Of a stretch of 64,000 nt of DNA, positions 35,433 to 47,200 are shown in pieces. The notes under the pieces were generated by a model, which was not told the DNA's origin, did no database searches, and worked only from the letters and a program-made list of their open reading frames with translations. The position numbers and the translations under genes are program-made. This stretch comes from Lepidurus packardi (taxonomy: Eukaryota > Arthropoda > Branchiopoda > Notostraca > Triopsidae): contig JAKZAN010000007.1 of NCBI GenBank assembly GCA_023053545.1, positions 8,866,001 through 8,930,000 on the forward strand, in the 5' to 3' direction. Numbering within the stretch: position 1 is the stretch's first letter; every line of letters starts with the position of its first letter.

Positions 35433-35844
35433 GTAGGAAGAAAAAGAGCTCGGATTAGCTTAAGGCATTGGAAAGAAGGAATGCTAGGCCTTCAAGTGCA
35501 GAGATAACAATCTCTATGTTGTTTAAAGGGGGGTTTGGCGTTGATTTCTCCGCTTTCAAGGGTATTATTCGGAGTATACAGTAGAGAGTAGAGAAAGGAA
35601 AATATAGCATAAATAAGCACACCCGGAGACATAAACAAAGATGGGCTGGGTTGACTTTGCAACGTGATCTTTCTTAACGCTAACGTGGGTGGCGAACACG
35701 ATAAGCCGTAATTCGTGATTATCTACTAGCAACTATGTAGCTTAGCAGCTAAATAGTTGATAGTATTCCCGAGCGTGGTGAACGTTATTTAGAGCTAAAA
35801 CAGCTATCGACTCGAGTTGATCCTTGGGAAATAAAAAAAGAATT

Positions 35845-37025
35845 TGAAGGACGCAGAAGACTTTGGCTCGACATTCCTAAAACAATTCCCGTTAATTTGA
35901 TAGAAAATTCCATTTTGAAGGTTTAGTTTCTTTGTTTTGCTTCAGTGCTAATTTAGTTTCATTTTTAACATTTGAATTTGAATTGTATTTGAATTATTAT
36001 GAAATATATTCTGTATTTTCTTATATAATGTATATTTGTTAAGAAAAGTAGCTAGAATCACAGTAGAATAATCAGTTTATTTTGGATTATGCTGTAATCA
36101 GTTCAGATAATCATTTAATCTAGCTTAAACAGTTAATCTAGCTAATATTACAATGAAATTCTTTGAATTTCGATAATATTTAAACAATACTTTGAATTTC
36201 GACAATATTCAAACAATACTTTGAATTTCGATGATATTCAAACAATACTTTGAATTTCGATAATATTCAAACAATACTTTGAATTTATTGAATATTGAAT
36301 ATTTATTGAATATTTTTTTTCATATACTTTATAATGAACTTATTTCATATTTTATTTCGAATATATTTCACACACTATTTTATAGTGAATTTATTTCATA
36401 TTTAATAAATCTTAGTGAATTTAGTTTAGAATTGGATAGTTTGGTATTGTTTGTGCGAAACAGATCATGTTACGTGTATTCACGATATTATATCAATTTG
36501 AAGGACGCAGAAGACTTTGGCTCGACATTCCTAAAACAATTCCCGTCTATTTTATAGCAAATTCCATTCTGAAGGTTTAGCTTCTTTATTTTGCTTCAAT
36601 GCTAATTTAGTTTAATTTTTAACATTTAGATTTGAATTATTATGAAATATATATTGTTTATTTTCTTATATAATGTATATTTGTCAAGAAAAGTAGCTAG
36701 AATCACAGTCGAATAATCAGTTTATTTTGGATTATGCTGTAATCAGTTCAAATAATCATTTAATCTAGCTTAATCAGTTAATCTAGCTAATATTACAATG
36801 AAATTCTTTGAATTTCGATCATATTCAAACAATACTTTGAATTTATTTCATATTTCCTATTTTATTGAATATTGAATATTTATTGAATATACTTTGTAAT
36901 GAACTTATTTCATATTTTATTTCGAATATATTTCATACAATATTGAATTTATTACATATTGACTGAATCTTAGTGAATTTAGTTTAGAATTGGATAGTTT
37001 GGTACTTTTTGGGCGAAATCGATCT
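35845..37025. repeat. ~660-bp direct duplication with AT-rich subrepeats
   Basis: Two long direct copies begin with TTTGAAGGACGCAGAAGACT at about 35838 and 36497, and run through to AGTTTAGAATTGGATAGTTT at about 36420 and 36970. The first copy has extra 29-bp subrepeats (CAATACTTTGAATTTCGATA). The arrangement might be a two-unit satellite. It does not look like a pair of LTRs, since almost nothing lies between the copies. Confidence 0.9.
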
Positions 37026-37045
37026 TGTTACATGTATTCACGATA

Positions 37046-37357
37046 TCATTTAAAGACTCTTTCGTAATTGACCTTGTACACAACATGTTGTGCAGCTTGT
37101 GCAGTGTAAAAGTTTTCGTTTTCAGGCATTGGTTCAGGTTCGCTGTTAAAGTACACTGTAAGGCCCTGGTTTCTCAATAGGACCTCATTAATGAAAGCCC
37201 ACGATTTGGGTAATTCGAATCCTAATTGAATTGGACGGTGTTCACGTTTCAGTATCCAAGTAATAGAAGAGGGGGGTGTTCTTTCATTCTGCGTTCCGCC
37301 GTCTCGACGGAAGCCCTGGTAAAGGATACGTGCAGCGAATAGGTCATTTGTAATCAT
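37046..37357 (-). CDS. Uncharacterised 103-residue protein (orphan ORF)
   Basis: An ATG at 37357-37355 opens 103 codons to TGA at 37048-37046. The composition is balanced and protein-like, with charged and aromatic residues throughout and no low-complexity run (for example LPKSWAFINEVLLRNQGL and PEPMPENENF). There is no signal peptide or membrane segment. I do not recognise a family. It directly adjoins the right end of the 660-bp duplication. It may be a small gene, one exon of a larger one, or a fragment of a mobile element. Chance cannot be excluded at this length. Confidence 0.35.
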   Translation of the reverse strand: MITNDLFAARILYQGFRRDGGTQNERTPPSSITWILKREHRPIQLGFELPKSWAFINEVLLRNQGLTVYFNSEPEPMPENENFYTAQAAQHVVYKVNYERVFK

Positions 37358-37499
37358 TTAAAGAGCGATAAGGAAGGTAAACCGTTCTTCTTGAAGGCCG
37401 CCGCCACCGCTCTGTGCATTCCTTGGCCATAAAACCTCACTTCTTAGGAACTCATTTAGATAGCATATGTAATCTGGGACGAAAGGGACTCTCAGTCCC

Positions 37500-37640
37500 A
37501 TGAAATTTGATAAACAGATAGTGACGCCTAATGACCTCGTTAGCCAAGTCCGCCAGCAACGAGCTCAAAGATCGAAGCACTACTCCCAAACCCGCAAAGC
37601 AAAGGATAAAACAGCATCCCTAGAACCCAAAATACAATAA
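37500..37640 (+). pseudogene. Possible retroelement polyprotein fragment
   Basis: A 46-codon ORF starts at ATG 37500 and ends in TAA at 37638. Its middle, VRQQRAQRSKHYSQTRKAKD, has the pattern of the region just after the catalytic core of LTR-retrotransposon integrases (a basic stretch, then YY/HY, then Arg/Lys-rich residues). No catalytic motifs are present, so this would be a relic at best. Confidence 0.2.
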
Positions 37641-39639
37641 AAACAAGTCAAGTTAGAACAAACAGGGTCCATGAATTGAGGCAACTGGCTCAGTGCCAGC
37701 CCCCTAGCGCGCCTTTTGGGGACTAATGGAGTAAACATGTTCTAAGGAGTTTATCCTGGCGCTCTTCACTAAGGAACCGGTAAAAAAGGGTAAAAAACTT
37801 GGACTAGTGTCGGGTCCTAAGCGTGAAGATTCGGAACCGAAGGCAAGTCAGAGTGCATTTTCCAAGAGTGAGGTGTCTGCATTCTTGGCTTGGAACACAC
37901 GCATGCTAGACAAGCATAGGAGCACATAGGAGCCGAAGGTATGGAGTGTGTGGAATTGACATCCGCTGCGACATCCAAAGTTCAACTCATCCCCTCAAGC
38001 GTAGATCCGATGTGAGGTGTTTCAGGAGCTTCTCTATGGAGCCAGAAACCTTTTGTTGCACTCCAGTGAGACCAATTAGCTCGTTATTCTGTTCTTTGGC
38101 CATTCCAACATTACAGCGCTGTACATGCCCCGAGGCATGAGCCTCTGGCCAATTGCATCGCTATACGCGCCCTGAGGGGCTAGCCTCCAGCTTAGCTGCG
38201 TCTACACCAACGCTCCGAAACCTCAGCTTGCCTCAACTTGCCTCAGCTTGCCTCAAAGGCCAATCAGCACGTTTTCGAACAAATTCTTTGCCTGGCACGT
38301 GCGGAAATTCGGGCCATTTGGTTTATTTTGGGAAGAGTTTTAGTTGTGTTCTTCTTTGCCTTGAGTCTGTGCTTGAGTCCTTCGTATCCTGACAGAACCT
38401 CCTCGCCAAAGAGTGTTTACACGTTGGGGCACCTGAGTGGTTTGGTGTGGTGTGGTAGTCCCGTTAGTTTCTCCTAGCTACGAGGGGCAAAAGACCCGTT
38501 CCTGGTTCCTCCGCAGCGAATGGTGGTGTGGAAAACCTTGGAAGGTTTCCAGTTTACAACAGTAGTAGTTAGTCGTCGTGTAGTAAATTATGGTGTGGTT
38601 TGAACCGCCGTATTCATGGAGTAACATCGGATTAAGTGATTTACACTCTCTTTGAAGCCATAATTTTCTTAAAAGGTGAAAGACTCCAATGTTGTGCATG
38701 TGGAAGAAGCGAGTGGAAATTGAACGATCGCGTGTTTAGGAATCTCTAAGATGGGAGTCGTGAGACAAAAGTAGGTAAGGAAACCAATTTTTGGTTTTGG
38801 GGGAAGTTAAGAGAGAGAGCGGAAAAAACGTGTGATAGCGAGTGGTTCACTTAAAAGTGAGTAAAAAGGGAAAGTTATAGAACAAGTCTGGTATTCTGGA
38901 GCTCAAGTGCAAAAACCGAAAGTAAAAGTTAGGAACTGTCGAATCGAATCTCCTTGTCCCAGAAAACGGCATTGTACACTTAATTTACCAGCTGAGGCAT
39001 TCAAAAGATCCAATCTGTTTAAACCGTGACAGTGGTAACGGGTTTGAAATGATAAAAATGCGAAACTGTTTTAATTCGTTCAAATTGGGTCGAAGGATTT
39101 GGTTCCGATGTGAGAAAATTAGATAAAAAATTAGATCCTGACGAGTGACGAGTTGTTTTGAACAAACAATCACTGTGCAACTTGGAAATGGTTCAAGTTG
39201 GAAGGTTTCAAGCAAGCGCAACTTTGAAGACATTGAGACTTGAATTAACAATGGAAGTTTTGTAAGTCAATCTGGTTTTTCCTCAAGCTGAGCTTGGTTG
39301 CGTAGTGGGATTTGACTTTCCAGTGTGCAACCATGAATGTAGTGCTGTTGAGGTATCGCAGATCTAGTTACGTACTAAGGCCTTCGGGGTGTCGGTTACA
39401 TTACTTTGCGGCGATATATTTAGGCACTCGTTTGAATCGTAATTTTGGGTTGAAGAATACGCTTTGTCTTTGTTTAGGACGTTAGGTTGGTTTATTTCTG
39501 TTTAATTTAATCTATTTTTGGATTTTATTTCCTCAAAGGATGCCCGAGATCTACTTCAAAGTCACTCTAATTTTACAATAAATTGCGTGAAATCTTTTGT
39601 TTAAAGTCTTCTAATCTTAACGCTGTATTGATAAGGCTA

Positions 39640-41190
39640 AAATGAATGTTTCCTCCATTTGCGTTTCCAAACTTGGCATTTTCATTGTTAGTCTGTATAA
39701 TGATAATGTTAAAAAATTGTTAAAATGGATCCATTTTCAATGTTCACTGCTAGAACGCTACAATGAACACTGCTAGATTTTAAAAAAGATAAAGTTTTTC
39801 ATTGCATAGACTAACAATGAAAATTGCTACATTGTAACCATTTTTTCAACTTTTTCATTCTTAGTCTATGTAATGGAAAATTCTGGCTTGAAAAGCATCA
39901 ACAGTGAAATTCGTGCGGGTAATCCGAGTTTGCATTTGTAATCTTACACATCCGAACAATGAATTTTCACCCTTGCGTTTTCAAACTTAGAACTGGAATT
40001 TTCATTGTTAGTCTATGCAATGCCAATATTATAAAAAATTGTTAAAACGCAACAGTTTTCAATGTCAGTCTATGCTATGAAAATTGCTAAACTTTAACCA
40101 TTTTTTCAACATTTTCATTGTTAGTCTATGTAAGGAAAATTCGGCTTCGACAAGCGTGAATATTGAAAAGCGTCAACAATGAAATTCGTGCGGGTAATCC
40201 GAGTTTGCATTTGTAATCTTACACATCCGAACAATGAATTTTCATCCCTTGCGTTTTCAAACTTAGAATTGGAATTTTCATTGTTAGTCTATGCAATGCC
40301 CATGTTAAAAAATTTGTTAAAACGTAAGTTTTCAATGTTAGTCTATGCTATGAAAGTTGCTAAACTTTAACCATTTTTTCAACATTTTCATTGTCAGTCT
40401 ATGCTATGAAAATGGCTAAACTTTAACCATTTTTTCAATATTTTGATTGTTAGTCTATGTAACGAAAATTCGGCTTCGAAAAGCGTGAATAATGAAAAGC
40501 GTCAACAATGAAATTCGTGCGGGTAATCCGAGTATCTGTAATCTTACACGTCCGAACAATGAATTTTCATCCATTGCGTTTTCAAACTTGGAATTGGAAT
40601 TTTCATTGTTAGTCTATGAAATGCCAATGTTACAAAAAATGGCTAAAACGTAACAGTTTTCAATGTTAGTCTATGCTATGAAAATTGCTAAACTTTAACC
40701 ATTTTTTCAACATTTTCATTGTCAGTCTATGCTATGAAAATTGCTCAACTTTAACCATTTTTTCAAAATTTTTTCAACATTAGAACTGGAATTTTCATTG
40801 TTAGTCTATGCAATGCCAATGTTACAAAAATGGTTAAAAGGTAACAGTTTTCAATGTTAGTCTATGCTATGAAAATTGCTAAACTTTAACCATTTTTTCA
40901 ACATTTTCATTGTCAGTCTATGCTATGAAAATTGCTCAACTTTAACCATTTTTCAAAATTTTTTCAACATTAGAACTGGAATTTTCATTGTTAGTCTATG
41001 CAATGCCAATGTTACAAAAATGGTTAAAAGGTAACAGTTTTCAATGTTAGTCTATGCTATGAAGATTGCTAAACTTTAACCATTTTTTTCAACATTTTCA
41101 TTGTTAGTCTATGTAAGGAAAATTCGGCTTCGACAAGCGTGAATAATGAAAAGCGTCAACAGTGAAATTCTTGCGGGTAACAAGAGTTAG
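39640..41190. repeat. Hairpin-rich mosaic repeat block (CATTGTTAGTCTATG family)
   Basis: The phrase TTTTCATTGTTAGTCTATG, or its variant TTTTCAATGTTAGTCTATG, recurs more than a dozen times. It alternates with GCTAAACTTTAACCATTTTT and is often followed by a partial mirror (CAATG or ATGAAAAT) that can pair with it. A longer phrase, GAAATTCGTGCGGGTAATCC, appears at about 39909, 40181 and 40511, with a variant near 41164, marking higher-order units of ~270-330 bp. No ORF of note. Confidence 0.9.
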
Positions 41191-42495
41191 TGGAGGCTGA
41201 TTGCAGCATAATCTTAGATGAACTCAGGTGTTTCGGGTTGTGGGGTATTGATATCCTCCAGTGTCAAATATCCTGCCCGTGTTACATGGTCGGATCCACG
41301 CGGATTAGCGTGCTGGCTCCTAACTTATGAGCCTCCTTTGAAAAGTTATTTTTGCGGTCTAAGATAACGAGTCGAATTTGTTGAAGGCCAAAGACCTCCG
41401 CACCGTTTCGTTGTCTATCGTGACCAATTGCTGAGAGGCGTTAGGGAGGGGGTCCCCTATTTGATTGTTACCACGAGAAGCCATCATAATCATTATATCG
41501 TCATCACATTCTTTGATAACATCCGTCCATAACAGAATACAGAAGGCTCTTTGGTTGTGGTGGGGTTGAAAACTTGGGAGTATATCCAGAGGGATTTTCA
41601 GGTCGTGAGGTGTTTCCGAGCCAGGTGCAACATCGACTTGCTATTGTCTTGCTGGCTTTGAAATTGGGTCCGTTTTTGGCCTGACAATTCTCGGCTAGCT
41701 TATGCGTTTTGTTCTGTAGCTCCAGGAAGGTTCCAGGACCCCAAAAAACGATTGGTTACTGTCCACGTAGTTAAGAAATAAAATCTTTCAAGGTTCGCAT
41801 TGTCATAACGCTAAAGTATTAGGTATTAAAGTAGGCAGGCCTCTTCGGACAGGTTTCTTGCTCCGAAGATTCGACACGCAGCAAATCTTGTCCAACACAG
41901 AAGGAACCCCTATAAGTTTTTCAGCGTTCTAAGGACCTTAAGCGTGGGAAAACCCTGGCCATTGTTTTGGAGAACGCTTGTTTCTAACATAGTAACTGCG
42001 TAATCTACCCCAAACAGCTCCAATTATACCGCAGTAAGTTTCGCAAGCATTATTTCCTTGATTAGGGCCGTGTCATTACGCTTTCTTTGTAGTCATGGAG
42101 AAGCACCGTTGCACTTCCTCGTTGGAAAGTTGGCAGTTGTAAAGCCGTTGTGTTGGAGTTGGCTGGCACAGGTTCTGGTCGTGCATTGCATGTAGAAAAC
42201 GGTGACGTCGTCCTGTTACAAATTGCAAACAGACAACGCGACTTTGGCTCAAAAAGTGGTAAGGTCACAATTGCGAAGGACTGCACCGAGAATTAAGGTT
42301 TCGTTTTGAGTTTTTACCAAGTTTTTATTAAGCATCGCTCACAGGAACAACTGCTCCACCCATCACGACAACTTTCACTCACAATACTTGCTTGGTCATA
42401 ACGAAGGAGTCAGGAGAACGTTCAAGTAGGAGCGAGGAAGAGGTGTTTAGATGAGCTAACACGGTGCAGGTGATGGTGGCGTAAAACATTGGGTA

Positions 42496-42972
42496 GTGGG
42501 TGTAGTTTCCGGTGCGTTTTGTATTGAATGCGTCATTCCAGAGTCCGAAGAAGGTCGTGTGGTCAGGTATATTCCAAAAAATTACGCTTCGTTAATCGTC
42601 CAAGGGAACAGTAGTGGCCCGGCCTCCAATCCGGTACACGCTCCGCCAAATCTTCCTTTGTTTGGCTGTCTACATGTGCTTGGTACTGTTCTGTGCAGTG
42701 TTGGCAGTGGATACCGTATTGGAAACGCTAAAACAGAGCCCCAAGACGTTGGAGAGGTAATGAAGTCAGGGCTATTTATAGGATTCTTCTTCGTTTTCAA
42801 AGTTCCTCTGCTCTTCCACTTGAGCCCGTACGGTAATGGGCTTTGCAAGTTCCTAAGTTCCCGTTCGCACCAACCCCGTCTGGTTGCCATGTGTATAGTG
42901 CAGGAAGCCTTATGGTATCACGGATTTCCTGTCGGCTCCGTTCTAGGTTCCCAAAGCTGTGCCATTTCGTAA
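42496..42972 (+). other. Open frame of uncertain status
   Basis: A plus-strand frame of 158 codons ends in TAA at 42970-42972; its first codon is not ATG. A donor-like GAGAGGTAATG at about 42758 would cut it to ~87 codons. The opposite strand is also open over much of this interval. I cannot decide between strands or exclude chance. Confidence 0.2.
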
Positions 42973-43373
42973 ACACGTTCGTCTTTCCCTGTCCAAAACT
43001 ATTCGCACAAACCAATTATGCGGTTGGGAGTGTTTATTTCGTTGGTGATCAAGTATTGAAACGCCGTGAGGCGGATTGGCGGAACAGAATCTAAATTGTC
43101 CAGTATGTGGGGGTCGTTTTTCGTTTCATTTGACTTATTTTATGGGAATTTTTAGGACGTGGACTGTAGTTTGTTATCACGTCTTAGTCAGGTACAATCG
43201 AGTTTGATAACCTCAACAAAAAACTTTAACCGCCTTTTAAAAACAGTTTTTCTCCAACTGGATGTTATTTCCAACTTGTAAATTCTTGGCAGTTTGTCTG
43301 ACGCCAAAAGAATCCCTAAAAAGCCCCCCGTAATCCAATGCGAAGGGTGTTGACGATTAGAATGAAGAGCCAA

Positions 43374-43718
43374 CTAGCGCCCCACCGTATCGTGTCGAGT
43401 TTGATAACAAACAAAGGCTGACGAGCGGGAGAGGAATTCGAGGTGTGGTCTCGTGTGTTTAATGATAGGATTATCGCAATTCCGTCGTATTGGGGAATTT
43501 AAGGGCGCTGTGTGAAAGGAGGTTGTTACATTGACGTCCTTTAACGGAAGTTTGGCATGTGTGAGGAGTTTCTTCGGCGTAGAAGGACGTTTATTTTGGG
43601 ATTTAAACGCCGCGGGAGGGAGTTTAAAGCTGTAGAGAGTCAAGGGAGGAAGAAGACATGTTTTAAAACGTTCGCCAAAGCAGAATTCATGGTTGAGACT
43701 GGTTAACCATGGTTGCAC
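43374..43718 (-). other. Open frame of 114 codons, uncharacterised
   Basis: A minus-strand frame rich in Pro, Lys, Thr and Leu, without recognisable motifs. The sense strand is pyrimidine-rich, which alone favours a long open frame. It lies just upstream of the dispersed repeat that precedes the LIM-protein gene. Confidence 0.2.
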
Positions 43719-43756
43719 ATGGTTAAGCTTAACGTTGCTTTTTTCAGTGTTGTGCT

Positions 43757-44132
43757 TATATCTAATATTCTAGACAACACTTGAACGATATGCCAAATTG
43801 ACTTCGACAAGGGTGTAAACAAAACAAACTAATATTGCCCATTTGAAAGCTTCGGTCACTTTGAATCACGTGTTCTTACCGGTTTTAAAGTTTCGTCTTT
43901 ATTTCATAATAGGGGTGACTTATAGTCACTCATTTATTACTGTAATTACCCCCGAAGACTCCTCCCAGCTTAATAGGCACACTTCATACTTCCAGATGTG
44001 TTTTTTTTAACTTAATTGTTGCGGTTTGAAATCTTGAGACTTTCTGAAAGGACGCTGTTTACATGTCAACAACCCATTTTGTGGATTCGAAAAAAGGGCC
44101 CATAGATGGCGTTGGGTATATTTTTGGTCCAA
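43757..44132 (+). repeat. ~375-bp dispersed repeat, copy A (upstream of LIM-protein gene)
   Basis: Begins CTAATATTCTAGACAACACT and ends near GATGGCGTTGGGTATATTTT. A second copy in the same orientation lies in GALNT10 intron 1. Copy A is flanked by a near-exact duplication of TTTCAGTGTTGTGCT (43743 and 44134), which could be a target-site duplication. It has no A tail, no obvious tRNA-type promoter boxes and no ORF of note. Confidence 0.85.
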
Positions 44133-44252
44133 TTTTCAGTGTTGTGCTCGGATCTAACATACGGATTTGATTTGTGTTGCAGAGTTTGGGGCACTGGCCA
44201 TGTAACTGAAAAACATTGACGCTACGCTTCGTGTAATCTGTAGTACAAAGCC

Positions 44253-47200
44253 ATGCCTGGCAGCGCACACTTAACCATGGGATTAGAACGTCCATACGAA
44301 GACAACCTGCCCGTTTCGCCTACCCCTACCATGTCTTCCTCCGGCTCCAGGGACTCCATGTCGAATGGGAGCACACGGGAATACAAGGGTTCTAGAGCGT
44401 TTAGGGAATCGCGCGAGTACATCGACACCCGGAAGATTGCTTCATCTTCTTATGACGTTCGGAGTGAATCCAGCGAGAGCGTGGATGAAAAGTCTACTTC
44501 GGGGAGCTCTCACAAGCACGTAAGGAAACAAAGAATCCCTTTTATTGCTCCGTTTTACTGGTTGTGTGCGTGTGTTGATCTTGTGGTTACTTTTTCTGGC
44601 TGGCAATCTGGGGCAGGATCTCTCGTCCGAGTTTATCCCAACCAGAACTACTAAAGTGGCGACTTCCCGTCCAGCCTACAACCCGTTACAGTTTATCCGC
44701 ACCGGCCCAGCGCCGCTCTTCCAGACCGCTCAGCAGCAATTAAAGCAAGCCGAGGAGTTGAAGAAGATTCGGACGGTTGTGAAAGAAGAGCCTGAGGAAT
44801 GGCAAGCGGTAAAGACAACAAGAAGCGCTGCTTTCGTTACTAAGCTTGTTTTGGTTGTGCTTTTCTTGGGGTAGAATCTGGAGGGATGGAAGATCAACCG
44901 CAGGAAGCGACAGGAAGACGTCATTGAGCGAGTTACTGAAGTCAAGAAGTTTGAGAAGGACGAGGCATGGACCAAGTGTGATGAAGCCGCCAAAAAGACT
45001 GCCAAGTTTAACCAGTTGATGGAGAAAAGGTAAATACCACCTTCAGACCCCCAAAAGGGTGACCCAGGGAACACATTCGGATGTTTAAGCTAAGTAAATT
45101 TGTTTGCATAGGCCGTCTCGCGCGCGTCTGATGGACTTGAATGTTTACACGGACGATAATAACGACCTGGGAGAACTGCTGAGTCCGACCAGCCCACGTG
45201 AGGTAGAGCAGCTCGCGCCAACGCCAACTGGAAAGGTGGAGGACGTGCCCCGACTTCAAGAACTGAAGGAATTGAAGGAAGTGACAACGGAAGAGTACAC
45301 GTACGACAAAGCCATCGAGAGTTACCGGAAAGTAACCTCGTCGCTGACAAAGAGCGAGACTTATGGAGAGCCCACGAGGCCGAAAGAAGAAGGTTGGAGG
45401 AGGAGTAAGGACGATAATACATGTAGTAGTAAAGAAGTGGTGGTCAGGCGGAGCAAAAAAGTGGAGGAAACAGTGTCTTTATTGACTTCCGCCAAGGACA
45501 CGAACGGTGAATCCCTAGGGAGCAGTAAAGTGGTCGAAACCAAGGGCGAAGTGTTAGTCAAACGTCGTTCATTTTTTGAAAAGAGCAACTCGGAAGAAAA
45601 AGAGGCAGCCAAGTTAAACCGGCGCTCGATGGACTTGTCGGATACGTTACGGGGGAAGATTGCTTCCTTGGAGTTGAATGCCGAGTTGGGCAGCAAAGCC
45701 CGCGTCACACCCGACCGCGATCCAGGTTTCCTTCAGAAACTGGCGTCGTTCAAAAGCACCGAGATCAACTCCGTGTCTAATCTGCTCCCTATGAGCAGCC
45801 GCCGAAATTCGTACACCAAAGCTATTACTCAGACGTTTCACAGCTCCCAGGAGAGCCTGAAGGACTCGCCACCTTACACGAACTGCCCTAAATTGCCAAA
45901 CGAGAACAACAGTCCACTCATTAGCGAAACCATTGAAGAAACGTCCATTGATTTCCGGAGCCGATTGGAGCTGTTCCGCAACGCTGAACAGAACCCGATG
46001 ACCGAATCGAATAATCCTGACAGAGAAGCGCGCTCCAAGCCTGCGAAGATTGATTTGCATGTACCCATACCCCAAGAAGAGTCAGACTGCACGGAAGATG
46101 AAGGGATTCGCTCTTTGTCCCCTCGCAGCTCCGAGTCTCCCAACTCTCCCACTGATCCTACATGCCTACGCCATGGGGATCACAATCGCACGGTTGTCCA
46201 GTCGTTCGAAGCATCTTATGTTCGTGGATTAGCTTGTGCCGCCCAGGAACAGGTTTACCAACCGGCTCCCCCAGTGCGAGAAGCCGTTGAAGTTGAAGTT
46301 GAAGAGATTATTGCCGAGGAAACAGAGATTATACAAGAGGAGTACGAACAAAGTCAACCTGCCCTTTCTATGGGCGTTGGGATCAAAGAAGAAGTACAAC
46401 AACAACAAACAAAGCAACAACAAACAAAACAACACGTCATTGATTACAGCAAGGAGCCAGAAGAGGTACGGTTTATTTGGGTTTGGTAAGCAAAAGAAAA
46501 TGTTTGGAATAACGTGTGATGTATTAGCTACAGGAACTAGAAGATTGTTTACAAAAACCGACCTCAACAACTCTCCCAGCTTCTATTACAGCTGTGGAAA
46601 CCCAGGAACAAAGTATTTTCAACGTGGACGTACCCGTTCCACAGAGTTGTGGCACAGATTTGGACTATTCCCAGGTAAAAACAAATTTTCGTCATGGGAA
46701 AGAGGCGTGGGAAGTTTGCATGCGATTAAATAGGAAAGGGTTGTTGGTTGAAAGTGTTTTTGTGATGGGAAGGAACAGAACATCTTATTACGCCTCAGTT
46801 TTTTGGGGTCCGAGTCTCTTATTTCCGGTCACATCTTGTGTGCACGTTTTGACATTCGTTCTTCTTCAGTTGGCATGGGAGGCGCTGCCCTCGCTTTCTC
46901 TAGGTTCTTTTGCACCCACTTCCCTGGCACCTCCGACCGAAAAACCTCCTCCCCCACCCCCAACGGAACCGCTGGGAGAAACAGAGGTAGGTGTTTTGCA
47001 CTTTCTCTGACCGTGTTTTCGCTTGAATTCTTGCGCTGAATTCAACTTTGAACTTGTGAAAAGACCCAAGATTCACTTTCTGTTTTCCCGTTGACCTGGT
47101 TTAGGAGGAAAGGTTCAGAAGAATTGGTTCAACCAAGCGTATCCGCAAAGAAATCTCTCGTCGCCGATCGGACTTTCTAGGAATCGAGAACGAATCCTAT

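Larger units (their letters stand above)
12500..44250. other. 31.7-kb gene-poor, repeat-dense intergenic region
   Basis: Between the start of the ETS gene and the start of the LIM-protein gene I could not assemble any gene. The region holds tandem arrays at 13.3, 15.2, 18, 22, 27.8, 30, 32.5 and 36 kb and hairpin-rich repeats at 40 kb. It also holds scattered exon-like or ORF-like segments, listed separately. The stretches 18.8-22 kb, 23-24.9 kb, 31.1-32.4 kb, 37.6-39.6 kb and 41.2-43.7 kb show only short ORFs of uncertain meaning. Confidence 0.6.

Noticed and set aside
35845-37025. Possible LTR retrotransposon with two LTRs
   Set aside because: The two long repeats lie almost back to back, with no internal gag-pol region, primer-binding site or polypurine tract between them.
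37215-37230. TTCGAATCC phrase as a possible tRNA B box
   Set aside because: No A box or cloverleaf around it, and it lies inside the orphan ORF.
45361-46152. Long antisense ORFs opposite the LIM-protein exon 4
   Set aside because: Shadows of a real coding exon on the other strand.
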